64,000 bases of DNA from Billgrantia sulfidoxydans (GCF_017868775.1 NZ_CP053381.1:4278001-4342000), one strand, 5' to 3'. Positions 38,773-46,932 are shown, numbered from the stretch's first letter. Translations and numbers: made by a program. Notes: generated by a model from the letters alone, not told the origin.

Positions 38773-39281
38773 GGCACACTCCGCTCCACCGTGAAATCGA
38801 ACCGGCTTCCCAGCCGGCCTGCGGGGGTTTCCACGATCACCTGCGCCTGCCAGGGCATGGCCGACTGGGTGCAGATCGGCACTTGGCCGACCCCCTCGAA
38901 ACGCCCCTTATCCTGCTTGCTCAGGGGGAAGCGATGCAAGCCCATGTCCATGTCGCGGCCGACGAAGTCGACGCTTGCCGCCTCCACCTCGACGCCGTCC
39001 ACGCGGACCGTCAGCGGCAGCCGCTCCAGCGCCCGGATCCCCGCAGGAGCGTCGATGCTCAGGGTCAGCGTGCGCCCCTCGCCGAGGCCGGCGCTGCAGG
39101 CCGCGCGGTGCAGGTCGCAGGGCAGCGTGGCGTAATGCCAGTCGACGTCGGACTCGCCGCGCAGCAGGTGGGCCGCCAGGTACCACAGCGCCACGCTGAG
39201 CGTCACCAGCGTGGCCAGCATCATCAGGCGCAACCTCGGGAAGCGGGATTTGTCCGCATCGGGCAGGGAGGAGGAGGTCAT
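38769..39281 (-). CDS. Membrane-anchored hypothetical protein coupled to the Sco gene
   Basis: 170 residues with one N-terminal helix (about 20-40) and a periplasmic beta-rich domain. The visible motif is DMDMGLHRFPL near 108, rich in Met and His as in copper-handling proteins, plus cysteines in LPCDLHRAACSAGLG and VPICTQSA. The 4-bp overlap with the Sco gene argues for a shared role in oxidase copper insertion. I do not recognise the family beyond its usual place beside Sco genes. Confidence 0.7.
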   Translation of the reverse strand: MTSSSLPDADKSRFPRLRLMMLATLVTLSVALWYLAAHLLRGESDVDWHYATLPCDLHRAACSAGLGEGRTLTLSIDAPAGIRALERLPLTVRVDGVEVEAASVDFVGRDMDMGLHRFPLSKQDKGRFEGVGQVPICTQSAMPWQAQVIVETPAGRLGSRFDFTVERSVP

Positions 39282-39409
39282 GGCAGCGAAGGCAGCACTT
39301 CAAAGGATAGAGCGGTAAGCTTAACAGCATTTGGCTTCCGGCCAGGCGTGTACCGTTGTCGCAGGGTTTAACGCTCAATTGATGGCCAACAAACCACAAG
39401 GATACCGCT

Positions 39410-40327
39410 ATGCAAGGCGTCGCCGATGCGCTGGGGCCCCTGTTTCTGCTGATTCTGCTCGGCGCCGCGCTGGGCCGGCTGCGCCAGCCGAACGGAGAAT
39501 TCTGGGCTCAGCTCGAAAAGGTGATCTATTTCCTGCTGTTCCCCGCCATGCTGGTCGCCACCCTGGCGACCGCCGACGTGGGCGAAGTTCCCGTGGTCCG
39601 GCTGGCCACCGCCCTGCTCGGCGGGCTGGTCGCGTTCGCCGTCCTGCTGTGGGCCGTGCAAGGGCGGCTGAGCCTCGAGCCGGCGGCCTTCACGTCGGTG
39701 TTCCAGGGCGCGCTGCGCTTCAACACCTACGTCGGCGTGGCCGGCGCCGCGGCCCTGCACGGTTCCGCCGGTGCCACGGTGGCGGCGGTCGCCGTGGCGC
39801 TGATGGTGCCGGTGGTCAACGTGCTGTGCGTGGCCAGCTTCATCGCCGCCGGTACCCTCGGCCCCTCGAGCCTGGGCAAGAGCCTGGCGGCACTGGTGCG
39901 CAACCCCCTGATCCTCGCCTGCCTGGCCGGCATCGGCCTCAATCTCTCCGGCATCGGCCTGCCCGGCTGGAGCGCCTCCGCCGTGGAGCTGCTGGGCCGC
40001 GCCGCCCTGCCGCTGGGGCTGGTCGCGGTGGGTGTTGCCCTGCGCCCCCAGGCGCTGCTGCGGGTGGATCGCGGCGTGTGGACTGCCAACCTGGTCAAGC
40101 TGCTGTTGATGCCGGCGCTGGTGCTGGCCGTGGCGCTGCTGCTGGGGCTGGATGCCGTGAGTCGCGACGTGGCGCTGCTGTTCGCCGCCCTGCCCACCGC
40201 CACGTCGGCCTATATCCTGGCGCGCCAGCTGGGTGGCGATGCCGAGCTGATGGCCGCCCTGATCACCGGCCAGACGCTGCTGGCCATGGCGACGCTACCC
40301 CTGTGGCTGCATCTCGCCGGAAGCTGA
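39410..40327 (+). CDS. AEC (auxin efflux carrier) family transporter
   Basis: 305-residue permease with about ten helices in the bile/arsenite/AEC fold. It shows the family-like half repeats with KVIYFLLFPAMLVATL near residue 42, GALRFNTYVGVAGA near 105 and the C-terminal PTATSAYILARQLGGD near 263. Bacterial AEC proteins carry small organic acids; the substrate here is unknown. The gene ends 23 bp before a Fur-type promoter. Confidence 0.88.
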   Translation: MQGVADALGPLFLLILLGAALGRLRQPNGEFWAQLEKVIYFLLFPAMLVATLATADVGEVPVVRLATALLGGLVAFAVLLWAVQGRLSLEPAAFTSVFQGALRFNTYVGVAGAAALHGSAGATVAAVAVALMVPVVNVLCVASFIAAGTLGPSSLGKSLAALVRNPLILACLAGIGLNLSGIGLPGWSASAVELLGRAALPLGLVAVGVALRPQALLRVDRGVWTANLVKLLLMPALVLAVALLLGLDAVSRDVALLFAALPTATSAYILARQLGGDAELMAALITGQTLLAMATLPLWLHLAGS

Positions 40328-40350
40328 AATAAAAAACATTCGCATTCGTG

Positions 40351-40379
40351 TTGACGGCGATAATGAGAATGGCTTACAT
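40351..40379 (+). promoter_or_regulatory. Sigma-70 promoter overlapped by a Fur-like box
   Basis: TTGACG (40351-40356) and TTACAT (40374-40379) are separated by 17 bp. Between and over them lies GATAATGAGAATGGCTTAC (40359-40377), matching the 19-bp Fur consensus at 13 positions, with the first two hexamers matching at 11 of 12. Just upstream, CATTCGCATTCG (40337-40348) looks like a further inverted hexamer pair, so the operator may be extended. No coding region follows; the predicted start at about 40386 opens a structured RNA. Confidence 0.7.
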
Positions 40380-40385
40380 TGAAGG

Positions 40386-40502
40386 CGTGGTGTTGATGAG
40401 GCACCACGGCCATTAGGGGAACCGCCAGTTTCCCGCTATGGTTTCTCCCCCTCATTGCTAGTCACGGTCTTGCCTGCGCCTCCCCTGGAGGCGCTTTTTT
40501 TT
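40386..40502 (+). ncRNA. Candidate Fur-controlled small RNA, RyhB/PrrF-like in layout
   Basis: Predicted 117-nt RNA. Hairpin 1 starts at the predicted first base: CGTGGTG (40386-40392) with CACCACG (40402-40408). Hairpin 2 spans 40410-40441 (CCAT...ATGG outside, GGGAA...TTCCC inside). Then 40442-40475 is single-stranded and pyrimidine-rich and contains CUCAUUGCU, sharing CAUUGCU with the conserved core of E. coli RyhB. It ends in an intrinsic terminator (GCGCCTCC/GGAGGCGC, loop CCT, T8), a typical Hfq-binding tail. The Fur box implies synthesis under iron starvation. No homology search was possible. Confidence 0.72.
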
Positions 40503-40711
40503 GCTTGGAAGGTCCCTCATTGCTGCTTTTTACAAGGCCAGGGTCTTGCCTGCACCTCCTCTGGAGGCGCTTTTTTTTGCTTGGAAGGCCCCTCATTGCT
40601 GCTTTTTACAAGGTCAGGGTCTTGCCTGCGCCTCCCCTGGAGGCGCTTCCTTGTTCAGAAACACCCCCTCATTGCTGCTTTTTACAAGGTCAGGGCCTTG
40701 CCTGCGCCTCA
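40451..40711 (+). repeat. Tandem array of four seed-plus-terminator modules
   Basis: CTCATTGCT starts at 40451, 40516, 40592 and 40668; the last three are at exactly 76-bp spacing. Copies 2 and 3 differ at 3 of 57 positions. Copy 1, within the promoter-proximal RNA, lacks 11 bp after the seed. Terminator stems recur at 40552-40570 (one A/C mismatch, T8) and 40628-40646 (perfect stem, T tract broken to TTCCTT); copy 4 breaks off in the left arm next to the lysR stop. Only copy 1 has an obvious promoter, so later copies need readthrough or weak promoters of their own. Confidence 0.93.
40476..40502 (+). terminator. Intrinsic terminator of the Fur-box small RNA
   Basis: Perfect 8-bp stem GCGCCTCC/GGAGGCGC with a CCT loop, followed by eight T residues. 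A near copy with one stem mismatch and T8 is at 40552-40578. Confidence 0.9.
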
Positions 40712-40718
40712 CCCACCC

Positions 40719-41624
40719 TCATCCCGCTCCTGCGCCGCGCCAGGGCCCACGCCCCCGCAGGCGCTCGCGCAGCAACTCAGCCAGCGCCTGGGCGGCAGGC
40801 CGCGAGCCCGGCTCGATGGCGCGGGCGAAGTGCAGCTGCGCTTCGCAGCGCCCGAGCACGGGCAACCCTTCGGCCTCGCCCAGCTCACGCATGGCGGGGG
40901 TCAGACGCTCGCGGTCGAGCACGCTGATCGCCAGGCCCGTCTCCACCGCGCGTTCGATGGCGTGGATGCTGGTGCTGGTGAACACCGCGTGCCAGGGCCT
41001 GCCCAGCCGCTTCAGGGCTTCGGCGGCCAGCGCCCGGTAGGGACAATCGACCTCGTGCAGGGCCAGCGGCAGGCTGTCCCGCTCGGTCAGGTTGGCGATA
41101 CGTGGCGCGGCCCATACCGGCCGGGTGCGCCACAGCGGCTCGCCCCCGGGCAAGGCGATGGGGCGGTCCAGCACCACCGCCAGGTCCAGCCGCGCGCGCT
41201 CCAGCTGGCGTGCCAGCTCGCCGCTGGTGGCCGTCACCGCCTGCAGCAGCACCTCGGGGTGGCGCGCGGTGAACTCGGGCAATACGTCGCCGAGCAGCTC
41301 GCGGGCGTAATCCTCGGGCAGGCCGAAGCGCACCTTGCCCCGCAGGCCACGCCCGGCGTAGCGAGCGACAATGCCGTCGTGCATACGCAGCAGTTCGCGC
41401 GCCTCCTGCAACAGCGCCTCGCCGGTGGCGGTCGGCACGACGCCGCGCGGCCCGCGCTCCAGCAGGCGGGCATCGAGCAACGCCTCCAGGCGCTTGATCT
41501 GCATGCTGATGGCGCTGACGGTGCGGTGCCGCTGTTCGGCCGCCGCCGCCAGCGAGCCAAGCCGGGCCGCTGCCTGGAAGCTGCGCAGCAGTTCGAGATC
41601 CAGCGTCGCCGAGACTTCAACCAT
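40719..41624 (-). CDS. LysR-family transcriptional regulator
   Basis: 301 residues with an N-terminal winged helix-turn-helix (LDLELLRSFQAAARLGSLAAAAE, then SAISMQIKRLEALL near residue 36) and a C-terminal effector domain starting near 90. The Met of MVEVSATLD is chosen because the upstream in-frame extension is not typical for the family. It diverges from an EamA exporter, which is the most likely target; a palindrome lies between them. Its 3-prime end abuts the last small-RNA repeat. Confidence 0.9.
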   Translation of the reverse strand: MVEVSATLDLELLRSFQAAARLGSLAAAAEQRHRTVSAISMQIKRLEALLDARLLERGPRGVVPTATGEALLQEARELLRMHDGIVARYAGRGLRGKVRFGLPEDYARELLGDVLPEFTARHPEVLLQAVTATSGELARQLERARLDLAVVLDRPIALPGGEPLWRTRPVWAAPRIANLTERDSLPLALHEVDCPYRALAAEALKRLGRPWHAVFTSTSIHAIERAVETGLAISVLDRERLTPAMRELGEAEGLPVLGRCEAQLHFARAIEPGSRPAAQALAELLRERLRGRGPWRGAGAG

Positions 41625-41650
41625 ATTGAACCCTGCCTGCAAACAATATC

Positions 41651-41663
41651 GCTTCATTGAAGC
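41651..41663. promoter_or_regulatory. Palindrome between the LysR regulator and EamA gene
   Basis: GCTTCATTGAAGC is a perfect 6-bp inverted repeat around one base in the 85-bp divergent gap. Position and symmetry suit a LysR operator, although the T-N11-A core is not obvious. Confidence 0.4.
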
Positions 41664-41709
41664 CTCGATAGCCGTCAAGCTCAAGCTCCCGTAACCGAGG
41701 AGCACAACA

Positions 41710-42705
41710 ATGCCTCAGCAGATCCTGTCGCTACTGATCGCCGCCGGCTTCGTGGTGTGCTGGAGCTCCGGCTTCGTTGGTGGCCGACTTGCCAGCGCAC
41801 TGGATACGCCAGTGCTCAGTCTGTTCGCCTGGCGCTTTCTGCTCGCCGCCCTGCTGGTGGCGCTATGGTGCCGGTGGCGGCTCGACGAAGCGCCGAGGGC
41901 GAGCGATATGCGGCGGGAGATGGCGGTCGGCAGCCTGACCATGGGCGGCTACCTGCTGGGCGTGATCGTGGCCATCGACCTGGGCGTCAGCGCCAGCGTC
42001 ACGGCGCTCGTCACCGCCCTGCAGCCGCTGCTGGCAGCGGCACTGGCAGGCCCGCTGCTGGGAGAACGCCTGCAGCCGCGTGGCTGGCTGGGAATGGCCA
42101 TCGCCAGCCTGGGCGTGGCGCTGTGCGTGGCCGACGACATGCAGCAACCGCTGGCCGCGCCGTGGTGGGCCTATCTAGTGCCGCTGTTGTCGGTGGTCTC
42201 GGTCACGCTCGGCAGCGTACTGGCGGTGCGTCAGGCACCCGCCATGCCGCTACCGGCGGCGCTGCTGGCCCAATTGCTCGCGGCCGCGGGAATCTTCCTG
42301 CTGGCCGCGCTGGTAGTGGGGGGAGGCAGGCTGTCGCCGCCGACGCTGGCCCCCCCTTTCCTTGCCGCCATCGGCTGGCTGGTGGTGCTGTCGAGCCTGG
42401 GCGGCTACGGCTTCTTCATCGCCAGCCTGCGGCGCCTCGGCGTCACGCTGACCTCGGCGCTGGTGCACCTGACGCCGGGAGTGACGCTGCTGTGGGCCGC
42501 GGCGATGTTCGGCGAGCGCCTCGGCCCGACCGGGCTCGCCGGCATGGTGCTGGCCGGCGGCGGTGCCGGCCTGGCTATTCGCTACGTTCGAAGATCAGGT
42601 CCCACACCCCGTGACCGAGACGCTCGCCGCGTGCCTCGAACTTGGTCAGCGGGCGAAACGCCGGACGCGGCACATAAGGTGCCGTCTCGGGCGTCGCAGA
42701 GTTGA
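41710..42705 (+). CDS. EamA/DMT-family transporter with 3-prime extension overlapping trmB
   Basis: 331-residue drug/metabolite-type permease with ten helices in two EamA repeats: [10 protein letters not shown] near residue 19, [21 protein letters not shown] near 98, and [22 protein letters not shown] near 252. The normal fold ends near residue 296 (AIRYVRR); the last 35 residues are hydrophilic and arginine-rich and are read antisense to trmB, giving a 131-bp tail-to-tail overlap. The original stop may have been lost. The substrate is unknown; the divergent LysR gene suggests regulated efflux. Confidence 0.85.
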   Translation: MPQQILSLLIAAGFVVCWSSGFVGGRLASALDTPVLSLFAWRFLLAALLVALWCRWRLDEAPRASDMRREMAVGSLTMGGYLLGVIVAIDLGVSASVTALVTALQPLLAAALAGPLLGERLQPRGWLGMAIASLGVALCVADDMQQPLAAPWWAYLVPLLSVVSVTLGSVLAVRQAPAMPLPAALLAQLLAAAGIFLLAALVVGGGRLSPPTLAPPFLAAIGWLVVLSSLGGYGFFIASLRRLGVTLTSALVHLTPGVTLLWAAAMFGERLGPTGLAGMVLAGGGAGLAIRYVRRSGPTPRDRDARRVPRTWSAGETPDAAHKVPSRASQS

Positions 42706-43315
42706 CGTAGCCCGGCGCGGCCGCCATCACCTCGGCCATCCACTCGGCGTAGGCCTGCCAGTCGGTGGCCATGTGCAGCTTGCCACCCAGCTTCAAGCGG
42801 GTACGAATCAGCTCGACGAAAGCGGGCTGCACGATGCGCCGCTTGTGGTGCTTCTTCTTTGGCCAGGGGTCGGGGAAGAACAGCTGCAGGGTGTCGAGGC
42901 TGGCTTCCGGCAGGCACTGTTCGAGCACGGCCAGGGCGTCCTCGCGATAGACGCGAAAGTTGGTCAGGCCGCGCTTGTCGGCCTCGTCGAGCAGCTTGCC
43001 CACCCCCGGGGCGTGCACCTCGATGCCGATGAAGTCGGTGTCGGGGTGGGTCTCGGCCTGCTCAACCAGCGAGGCGCCCATGCCGAAGCCGACCTCCACC
43101 ACCCGCGGTGCCCGGCGCCCGAACAGGGCGTCGAGGTCCTGCCGACCGTCGGCCAGGGTCAGGCCCAGCCGCGGCCAGACCTCTTCCAGGCCGCGGGTCT
43201 GGGCCTGGGTCATGCGCCCGGCACGCAGCACGTAGCTCTTGATGCCGCGACGATGCAGCGGGGCGTCCGGCCCTTCCGGGCCGGTGGTGGCGGTATCGCG
43301 TTGCGGGTCACTCAT
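42575..43315 (-). CDS. trmB: tRNA (guanine-N7-)-methyltransferase
   Basis: Makes m7G46 in tRNA using S-adenosylmethionine. 246 residues: disordered N-terminus, SAM-binding [12 protein letters not shown] near residue 72, [15 protein letters not shown] near 94, the catalytic motif [16 protein letters not shown] near 145 and a C-terminal [19 protein letters not shown]. The 3-prime end overlaps the convergent EamA gene. It lies 24 bp after thiG, so it probably shares its transcript. Confidence 0.96.
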   Translation of the reverse strand: MSDPQRDTATTGPEGPDAPLHRRGIKSYVLRAGRMTQAQTRGLEEVWPRLGLTLADGRQDLDALFGRRAPRVVEVGFGMGASLVEQAETHPDTDFIGIEVHAPGVGKLLDEADKRGLTNFRVYREDALAVLEQCLPEASLDTLQLFFPDPWPKKKHHKRRIVQPAFVELIRTRLKLGGKLHMATDWQAYAEWMAEVMAAAPGYVNSATPETAPYVPRPAFRPLTKFEARGERLGHGVWDLIFERSE

Positions 43316-43339
43316 GGATTCGTTGCGGCTCCGGTGGGT

Positions 43340-44134
43340 TCAGCCGTTGATGCGGCCGGCAAAGGGCGAGGAAGGCTCGGCGGTCTGGCGACGCGGCATG
43401 CGTCCGGCGAGGAAGGCCTCGCGCCCGGCCTCGACGGCCTTCTTCATGGCGCTGGCCATCAGCACCGGCTGGCGGGCGTGGGCGATGGCCGAGTTCATCA
43501 GCACGCCGTCGCAGCCCAGCTCCATGGCCATGGCGGCGTCAGAGGCGGTGCCGATCCCGGCATCCACCAGCACTGGCACCTGCGCCTGGTCGATGATCAG
43601 GCGGATGTTGTGCGGGTTCTGGATGCCGTGACCGGAGCCGATCAGCGAGCCCAGCGGCATGATCGCGCAGCAGCCCAGGCGCTCGAGCTCCTTGGCCACG
43701 ATGGGGTCGTCGCTGGTGTAGACCATCACGTCGAAGCCGTCCTTGAGCAGCTCCTCCGCCGCCTTGAGGGTTTCGACCACGTTGGGATAGAGGGTCGAGT
43801 CGTCGCCCAGCACCTCGAGCTTGACCAGCTTGTGGCCGTCGAGCAGCTCGCGCGCCAGCTTGCAGGTGCGCACGGCGTCCTTGGCGGTATAGCAGCCGGC
43901 GGTATTGGGCAACAGGGTGAAGCGCTCCGGCGGTACCACGTCGAGCAGGTTGGGACCGGCTTCCTGGCCGAGATTGGTGCGGCGCACGGCGAAGGTGACG
44001 ACCTCGGCGCCTGAGGCGGCGATGGCCTCGGCGGTCTCGTCGAAGTCCTGGTACTTGCCGGTGCCGACCAGCAGGCGCGAGGCGAAGGCGTGGCCGGCAA
44101 TCCGCAGCGGCTGGTCCTGGAAGAAGTCTGTCAT
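43340..44134 (-). CDS. thiG: Thiazole synthase
   Basis: Builds the thiazole phosphate of thiamine from deoxyxylulose phosphate, dehydroglycine and ThiS thiocarboxylate. 264 residues with the TIM-barrel signatures [13 protein letters not shown] near residue 18, [22 protein letters not shown] near 80, the lysine of [10 protein letters not shown] near 102, [12 protein letters not shown] near 157, and [23 protein letters not shown] near 186. Start set at MTDFFQ; an upstream ATG at 44173 is less likely. It follows thiS by 59 bp. Confidence 0.96.
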   Translation of the reverse strand: MTDFFQDQPLRIAGHAFASRLLVGTGKYQDFDETAEAIAASGAEVVTFAVRRTNLGQEAGPNLLDVVPPERFTLLPNTAGCYTAKDAVRTCKLARELLDGHKLVKLEVLGDDSTLYPNVVETLKAAEELLKDGFDVMVYTSDDPIVAKELERLGCCAIMPLGSLIGSGHGIQNPHNIRLIIDQAQVPVLVDAGIGTASDAAMAMELGCDGVLMNSAIAHARQPVLMASAMKKAVEAGREAFLAGRMPRRQTAEPSSPFAGRING

Positions 44135-44193
44135 CGTTTGGGCCTGTGTCTGTAGCGAAGTCTGGATCGGCAAGCGGGCGGACGACGTAGGCG

Positions 44194-44394
44194 TCAGCCA
44201 CCGCCGATGGCGTGGACGATCTCGATGCGGTCGCCGTCGGTCAGGGAGGTGGTGTCGTGCTCGCTCTTGGGCACGATCTCCTCGTTGCGCTCGACGGCGA
44301 TACGCCGCCCGCTCAGACCAAGGCTGTCGATCAACTGCGCCAGCGTGAGACCGGGGGCTAGGTCTCGGGCCTCACCGTTGAGCTGAATCTGCAT
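44194..44394 (-). CDS. thiS: Sulfur carrier protein ThiS
   Basis: 66-residue ubiquitin-fold sulfur carrier. It has [11 protein letters not shown] at the N-terminus, the [13 protein letters not shown] stretch mid-protein and the essential C-terminal glycines (HAIGGG), whose carboxylate becomes a thiocarboxylate. It is first in thiS-thiG-trmB. The leader lacks any TPP riboswitch that I can recognise; a TACAAT -10-like element lies at 44432-44437. Confidence 0.94.
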   Translation of the reverse strand: MQIQLNGEARDLAPGLTLAQLIDSLGLSGRRIAVERNEEIVPKSEHDTTSLTDGDRIEIVHAIGGG

Positions 44395-44498
44395 GGCGTG
44401 CTCTCCACGTTGACGAGTGTCGCGGGCCGATATTGTAGCCCCTTAGCGCTCCCCGCGGTACGGTAGGCGGCAATGCCTTGTCCGCAGGAGGAGACACG

Positions 44499-44903
44499 AT
44501 GCATGACCGCGGTTGGTGGTGCCTGGCGGCGCTCTCGGGTGGCATGACGGTGATGGCCGGCGCCTTCGCCGCCCACGCCCTGCAGGGCCAGCTGCCCGAA
44601 CGGTTGGCGGCGGCCTTCGAGACCGGCGTGCGCTACCAGATGTGGCACACCCTGGCGCTACTCGGCGTGCTGGGCTGGCGCGCCGCGCGTCCCACCCGCG
44701 GCCAGTACCTCGTGCTGGGTCTTTGGACAGCGGGGATCCTGCTGTTCTCCGGCTCCCTCTACGCGCTGGCACTCAGCGGCCTCGGCGGCCTGGGCATGGT
44801 GACGCCGTTCGGCGGCGTGCTGCTGATCGCCGGCTGGCTGGCGCTGGCCGTCTGTGCGCTGCGCGGCCTGCCCGAGGCTCAGTCCGAATCCGGGATGGCG
44901 TAG
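44499..44903 (+). CDS. DUF423 (YgdD-type) membrane protein
   Basis: 134 residues with four helices. The DUF423 hallmarks are GAFAAHAL near residue 24, then the Tyr/His-rich stretch RYQMWHTLALL near 46, FSGSLYAL and a C-terminal glycine-rich GMVTPFGGVLLIAGW near 104. Function unknown. AGGAGGA sits 6 bp before the ATG. The 3-prime end overlaps the convergent thioesterase gene by 25 bp. Confidence 0.9.
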   Translation: MHDRGWWCLAALSGGMTVMAGAFAAHALQGQLPERLAAAFETGVRYQMWHTLALLGVLGWRAARPTRGQYLVLGLWTAGILLFSGSLYALALSGLGGLGMVTPFGGVLLIAGWLALAVCALRGLPEAQSESGMA

Positions 44904-45292
44904 GTCGCGGTGACGTGGGCCACGGGGCGCTCGTCGCCGGCGGAGAACAGCTGCACCTCACCCACCGCCAGGCGGCGCCCCAGCTTGATCACGCGGGCGT
45001 TGGCGATCAGGTCGCGGTCGCCGCGGGCGCGGCGCAGGAAATGGCAGTTGAGGTCGGTGGTCACGGCCATCGGCTCGGGGCCGATCTGGGCCAGGATCGC
45101 CACGTAGAGGCAGACGTCGGCGAGCCCCATCATGGTCGGCCCGGACACGCTGGAGCCCGGCCGCAGGTGCTCGTCCTCGATGGCCAGGCTCATGGTCGCC
45201 CGCATGTGATCGACCGCCTCGATGGTGCCGGCGCGCTGGGGAAACACCTCGTCGAGAAAGTCCTCGATGGCGGCGGCGGTCATCACGGGCAT
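44879..45292 (-). CDS. PaaI-like hotdog-fold thioesterase
   Basis: 137-residue protein of the acyl-CoA thioesterase/PaaI group. Family pattern: LRPGSSVSGPTMMGLADVCLY near residue 48 (the catalytic acid lies in this helix), followed by AVTTDLNCHFLRRA near 79 and the VGEVQLFSAGDERPVAHVTATYAI strands. Start moved to MPVMTAAA, which AGGAGAG precedes. The thioester substrate cannot be told. Confidence 0.85.
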   Translation of the reverse strand: MPVMTAAAIEDFLDEVFPQRAGTIEAVDHMRATMSLAIEDEHLRPGSSVSGPTMMGLADVCLYVAILAQIGPEPMAVTTDLNCHFLRRARGDRDLIANARVIKLGRRLAVGEVQLFSAGDERPVAHVTATYAIPDSD

Positions 45293-45518
45293 GAGACTCT
45301 CCTGGCAGTAGGCGATGGAAGCGAGGCTCAAGATAACGCAAGCCAACCCTTCCGCACAGTCGTCCTCCACAGGAAACCGTACGCCCCCGCACGACGACAG
45401 CATGAACCGAATCGTTCAATGGTCGAGCATACCGCTAACGGTGAAATCTTCCATTAACATGCCGGGGCAAGGATACCCTCGACAGGTTGGGGGCGCGTGC
45501 GCCCTGGCGGGAGAGACA

Positions 45519-45890
45519 ATGACAATACCCAGCCCCGTGACGAACCAGGCCCGCTACCACATTGCCGTGGTGGACGACGAAGTCGACATGCTGGATGTGC
45601 TGCAGGATGTCCTTCAGGAGGAGGGCTACCGGGTCAGCGCCCTGCGCAGCGGCCAGGCCCTGCATGAACTGCTCGCCCGCGACCCGGCCGACCTGGTCGT
45701 GCTCGACCTGAAATTGGCCGGCGAGAACGGCCTGCAGGTGGCTCGCGAGGTTCGCGCGACCAGCCCGGTGCCGATCATGATGCTGACCGGCAAGGGGGAT
45801 GAAACCGATCGCATCCTGGGCCTGGAGGTCGCGGCCGACGACTTCCTGATGAAGCCGTTCAACCTGCGCGAACTGATGGCGCGGGTGGGT
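45519..45890 (+). pseudogene. Truncated response regulator: intact receiver domain, no output domain
   Basis: From the ATG at 45519 (GGGAGAG upstream) a full receiver domain is encoded: acidic pocket DDE at residues 19-21, phosphoacceptor Asp63 in VVLDLKL, Thr90 and Lys112 in FLMKPFN. At residue 123 (about 45885), where regulators continue into a linker and DNA-binding domain, similarity stops after LRELMARV. The frame then runs on to 47033, antisense-like and out of frame with the next gene, giving an arginine-rich tail unlikely to be real. I infer a deletion that removed the output domain and possibly a kinase gene. Confidence 0.75.
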
Positions 45891-45930
45891 GATCCGCCAA
45901 TACGCTTCACCCCAATCGAAGGGAGCCCGT

Positions 45931-46866
45931 GTGCGCAAGCTGTTCATCCTCCTGGTGGCGCTGTATGCCGCTCCTCTTCACGCCGAGCCGCTCAGGATCG
46001 GGGTCAGCGTGGCGGATCTGGGCAATCCCTTCTTCGCCACCCTGGCAGAGGCCATCGGCGACTCGGCGCAGGCGCTGCATCCCGGCGACGTGGCGCTGGA
46101 GGTCAGGTCGAGCGCCTACGACCTCGAACGCCAGGTCCACCAGCTCGACGCCTTCACGCAAGCGGGCATGGACATCATCGTGCTGGCCGCCGCCAACAGC
46201 GAGGCCATCGGGCCGGCCGTGCGCCGGGCCCAGCAGGCCGGCATCGTGGTGGCAGCGGTCGACATCGATGCACAGGGGGCGGATGTCACCGTCACCACCG
46301 ACAACGTTCAGGCCGGGGAGGTGGCCTGCGCTTACATGGCCGAGCGTCTGGGGCACGCCGGGCGAGTGGCGATCATCAACGGCGCGCCGGTGTCGTCGGT
46401 GACGGATCGCGTGAGCGGTTGTCGCGCGGTGCTGAACCGGCACCCCGGGATCGAACTGCTCAGCGACGACCACAACGGCGGTGGCACCTACAGCGGCGGC
46501 CTCGAGGCCATGACCTACCTGATCAGCGTCTACCCCGAGCTGGATGCGGTGTTTGCCATCAACGACCCATCGGCCATCGGGGCGGCCAGCGCCGCTCGCC
46601 TGGCCGGGCAGTCGGGCCTGTTCATCGTGGGGGTGGATGGTTCACCCGAAGGCATCGCAGCGCTGCAGGAGTCCCCGGCGCTGCTGGTCGCCACCGCCGC
46701 GCAATCCCCGCGCCGCATGGCGGAAACGGCCATTCGCGAAAGCCTGGGTCAGCTGGCCGCGAGCGGGCGCCAGGAGCGCCAGGCGATCCGGCTCGCCACG
46801 CAGCTGATCACGCGGGAGAATGCCGGGCATTTCGACCCTTGGGGAGACGGCGCCGCAGCCAAGTAG
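45931..46866 (+). CDS. Periplasmic sugar-binding protein (RbsB/type I PBP family)
   Basis: 311 residues, GTG start 9 bp after AAGGGAG. The signal peptide ends near residue 18 (LHA). The type 1 periplasmic-binding fold is clear: RIGVSVADLGNPFFATLAEAI near 23, AGMDIIVLAAANSEAIGPAVRRA near 75, VTTDNVQAGEVACAYM, AIINGAPVSSVTDRVSG near 152 and AVFAINDPSAIGAASA near 205. No ABC permease is adjacent, so it may feed a sensor instead of a transporter; its partner could have been lost with the deletion in the preceding gene. Confidence 0.87.
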   Translation: MRKLFILLVALYAAPLHAEPLRIGVSVADLGNPFFATLAEAIGDSAQALHPGDVALEVRSSAYDLERQVHQLDAFTQAGMDIIVLAAANSEAIGPAVRRAQQAGIVVAAVDIDAQGADVTVTTDNVQAGEVACAYMAERLGHAGRVAIINGAPVSSVTDRVSGCRAVLNRHPGIELLSDDHNGGGTYSGGLEAMTYLISVYPELDAVFAINDPSAIGAASAARLAGQSGLFIVGVDGSPEGIAALQESPALLVATAAQSPRRMAETAIRESLGQLAASGRQERQAIRLATQLITRENAGHFDPWGDGAAAK

Positions 46867-46898
46867 CGATGCGCGGGACGCCGCCTTGCCGCAATGCA

Positions 46899-46932
46899 CA
46901 GCGCCCCCGCCGGTCTCCCGACGGGGGCGCTG
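46899..46932. terminator. Bidirectional terminator hairpin
   Basis: CAGCGCCCCCG (46899-46909) pairs perfectly with CGGGGGCGCTG (46922-46932), 11 bp, followed by TTT. It separates the converging sugar-binding protein gene and glcB. Confidence 0.75.

Noticed and set aside
40451..40711. CRISPR array
   Set aside because: Repeat units are contiguous 76-bp near-copies without unique spacers, and contain terminators.
40455..41660. Long open frame with repeated Ala-Phe/Leu-rich peptides across the small-RNA array and antisense to the LysR gene
   Set aside because: All three forward frames are open because the 76-bp period rotates frame, no ribosome site precedes it, and two intrinsic terminators lie inside. 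It is a by-product of the repeats and GC bias.
44395..44498. TPP riboswitch upstream of thiS
   Set aside because: The CUGAGA and ACCUGAUCUGG thi-box elements are absent, and the gap is short.
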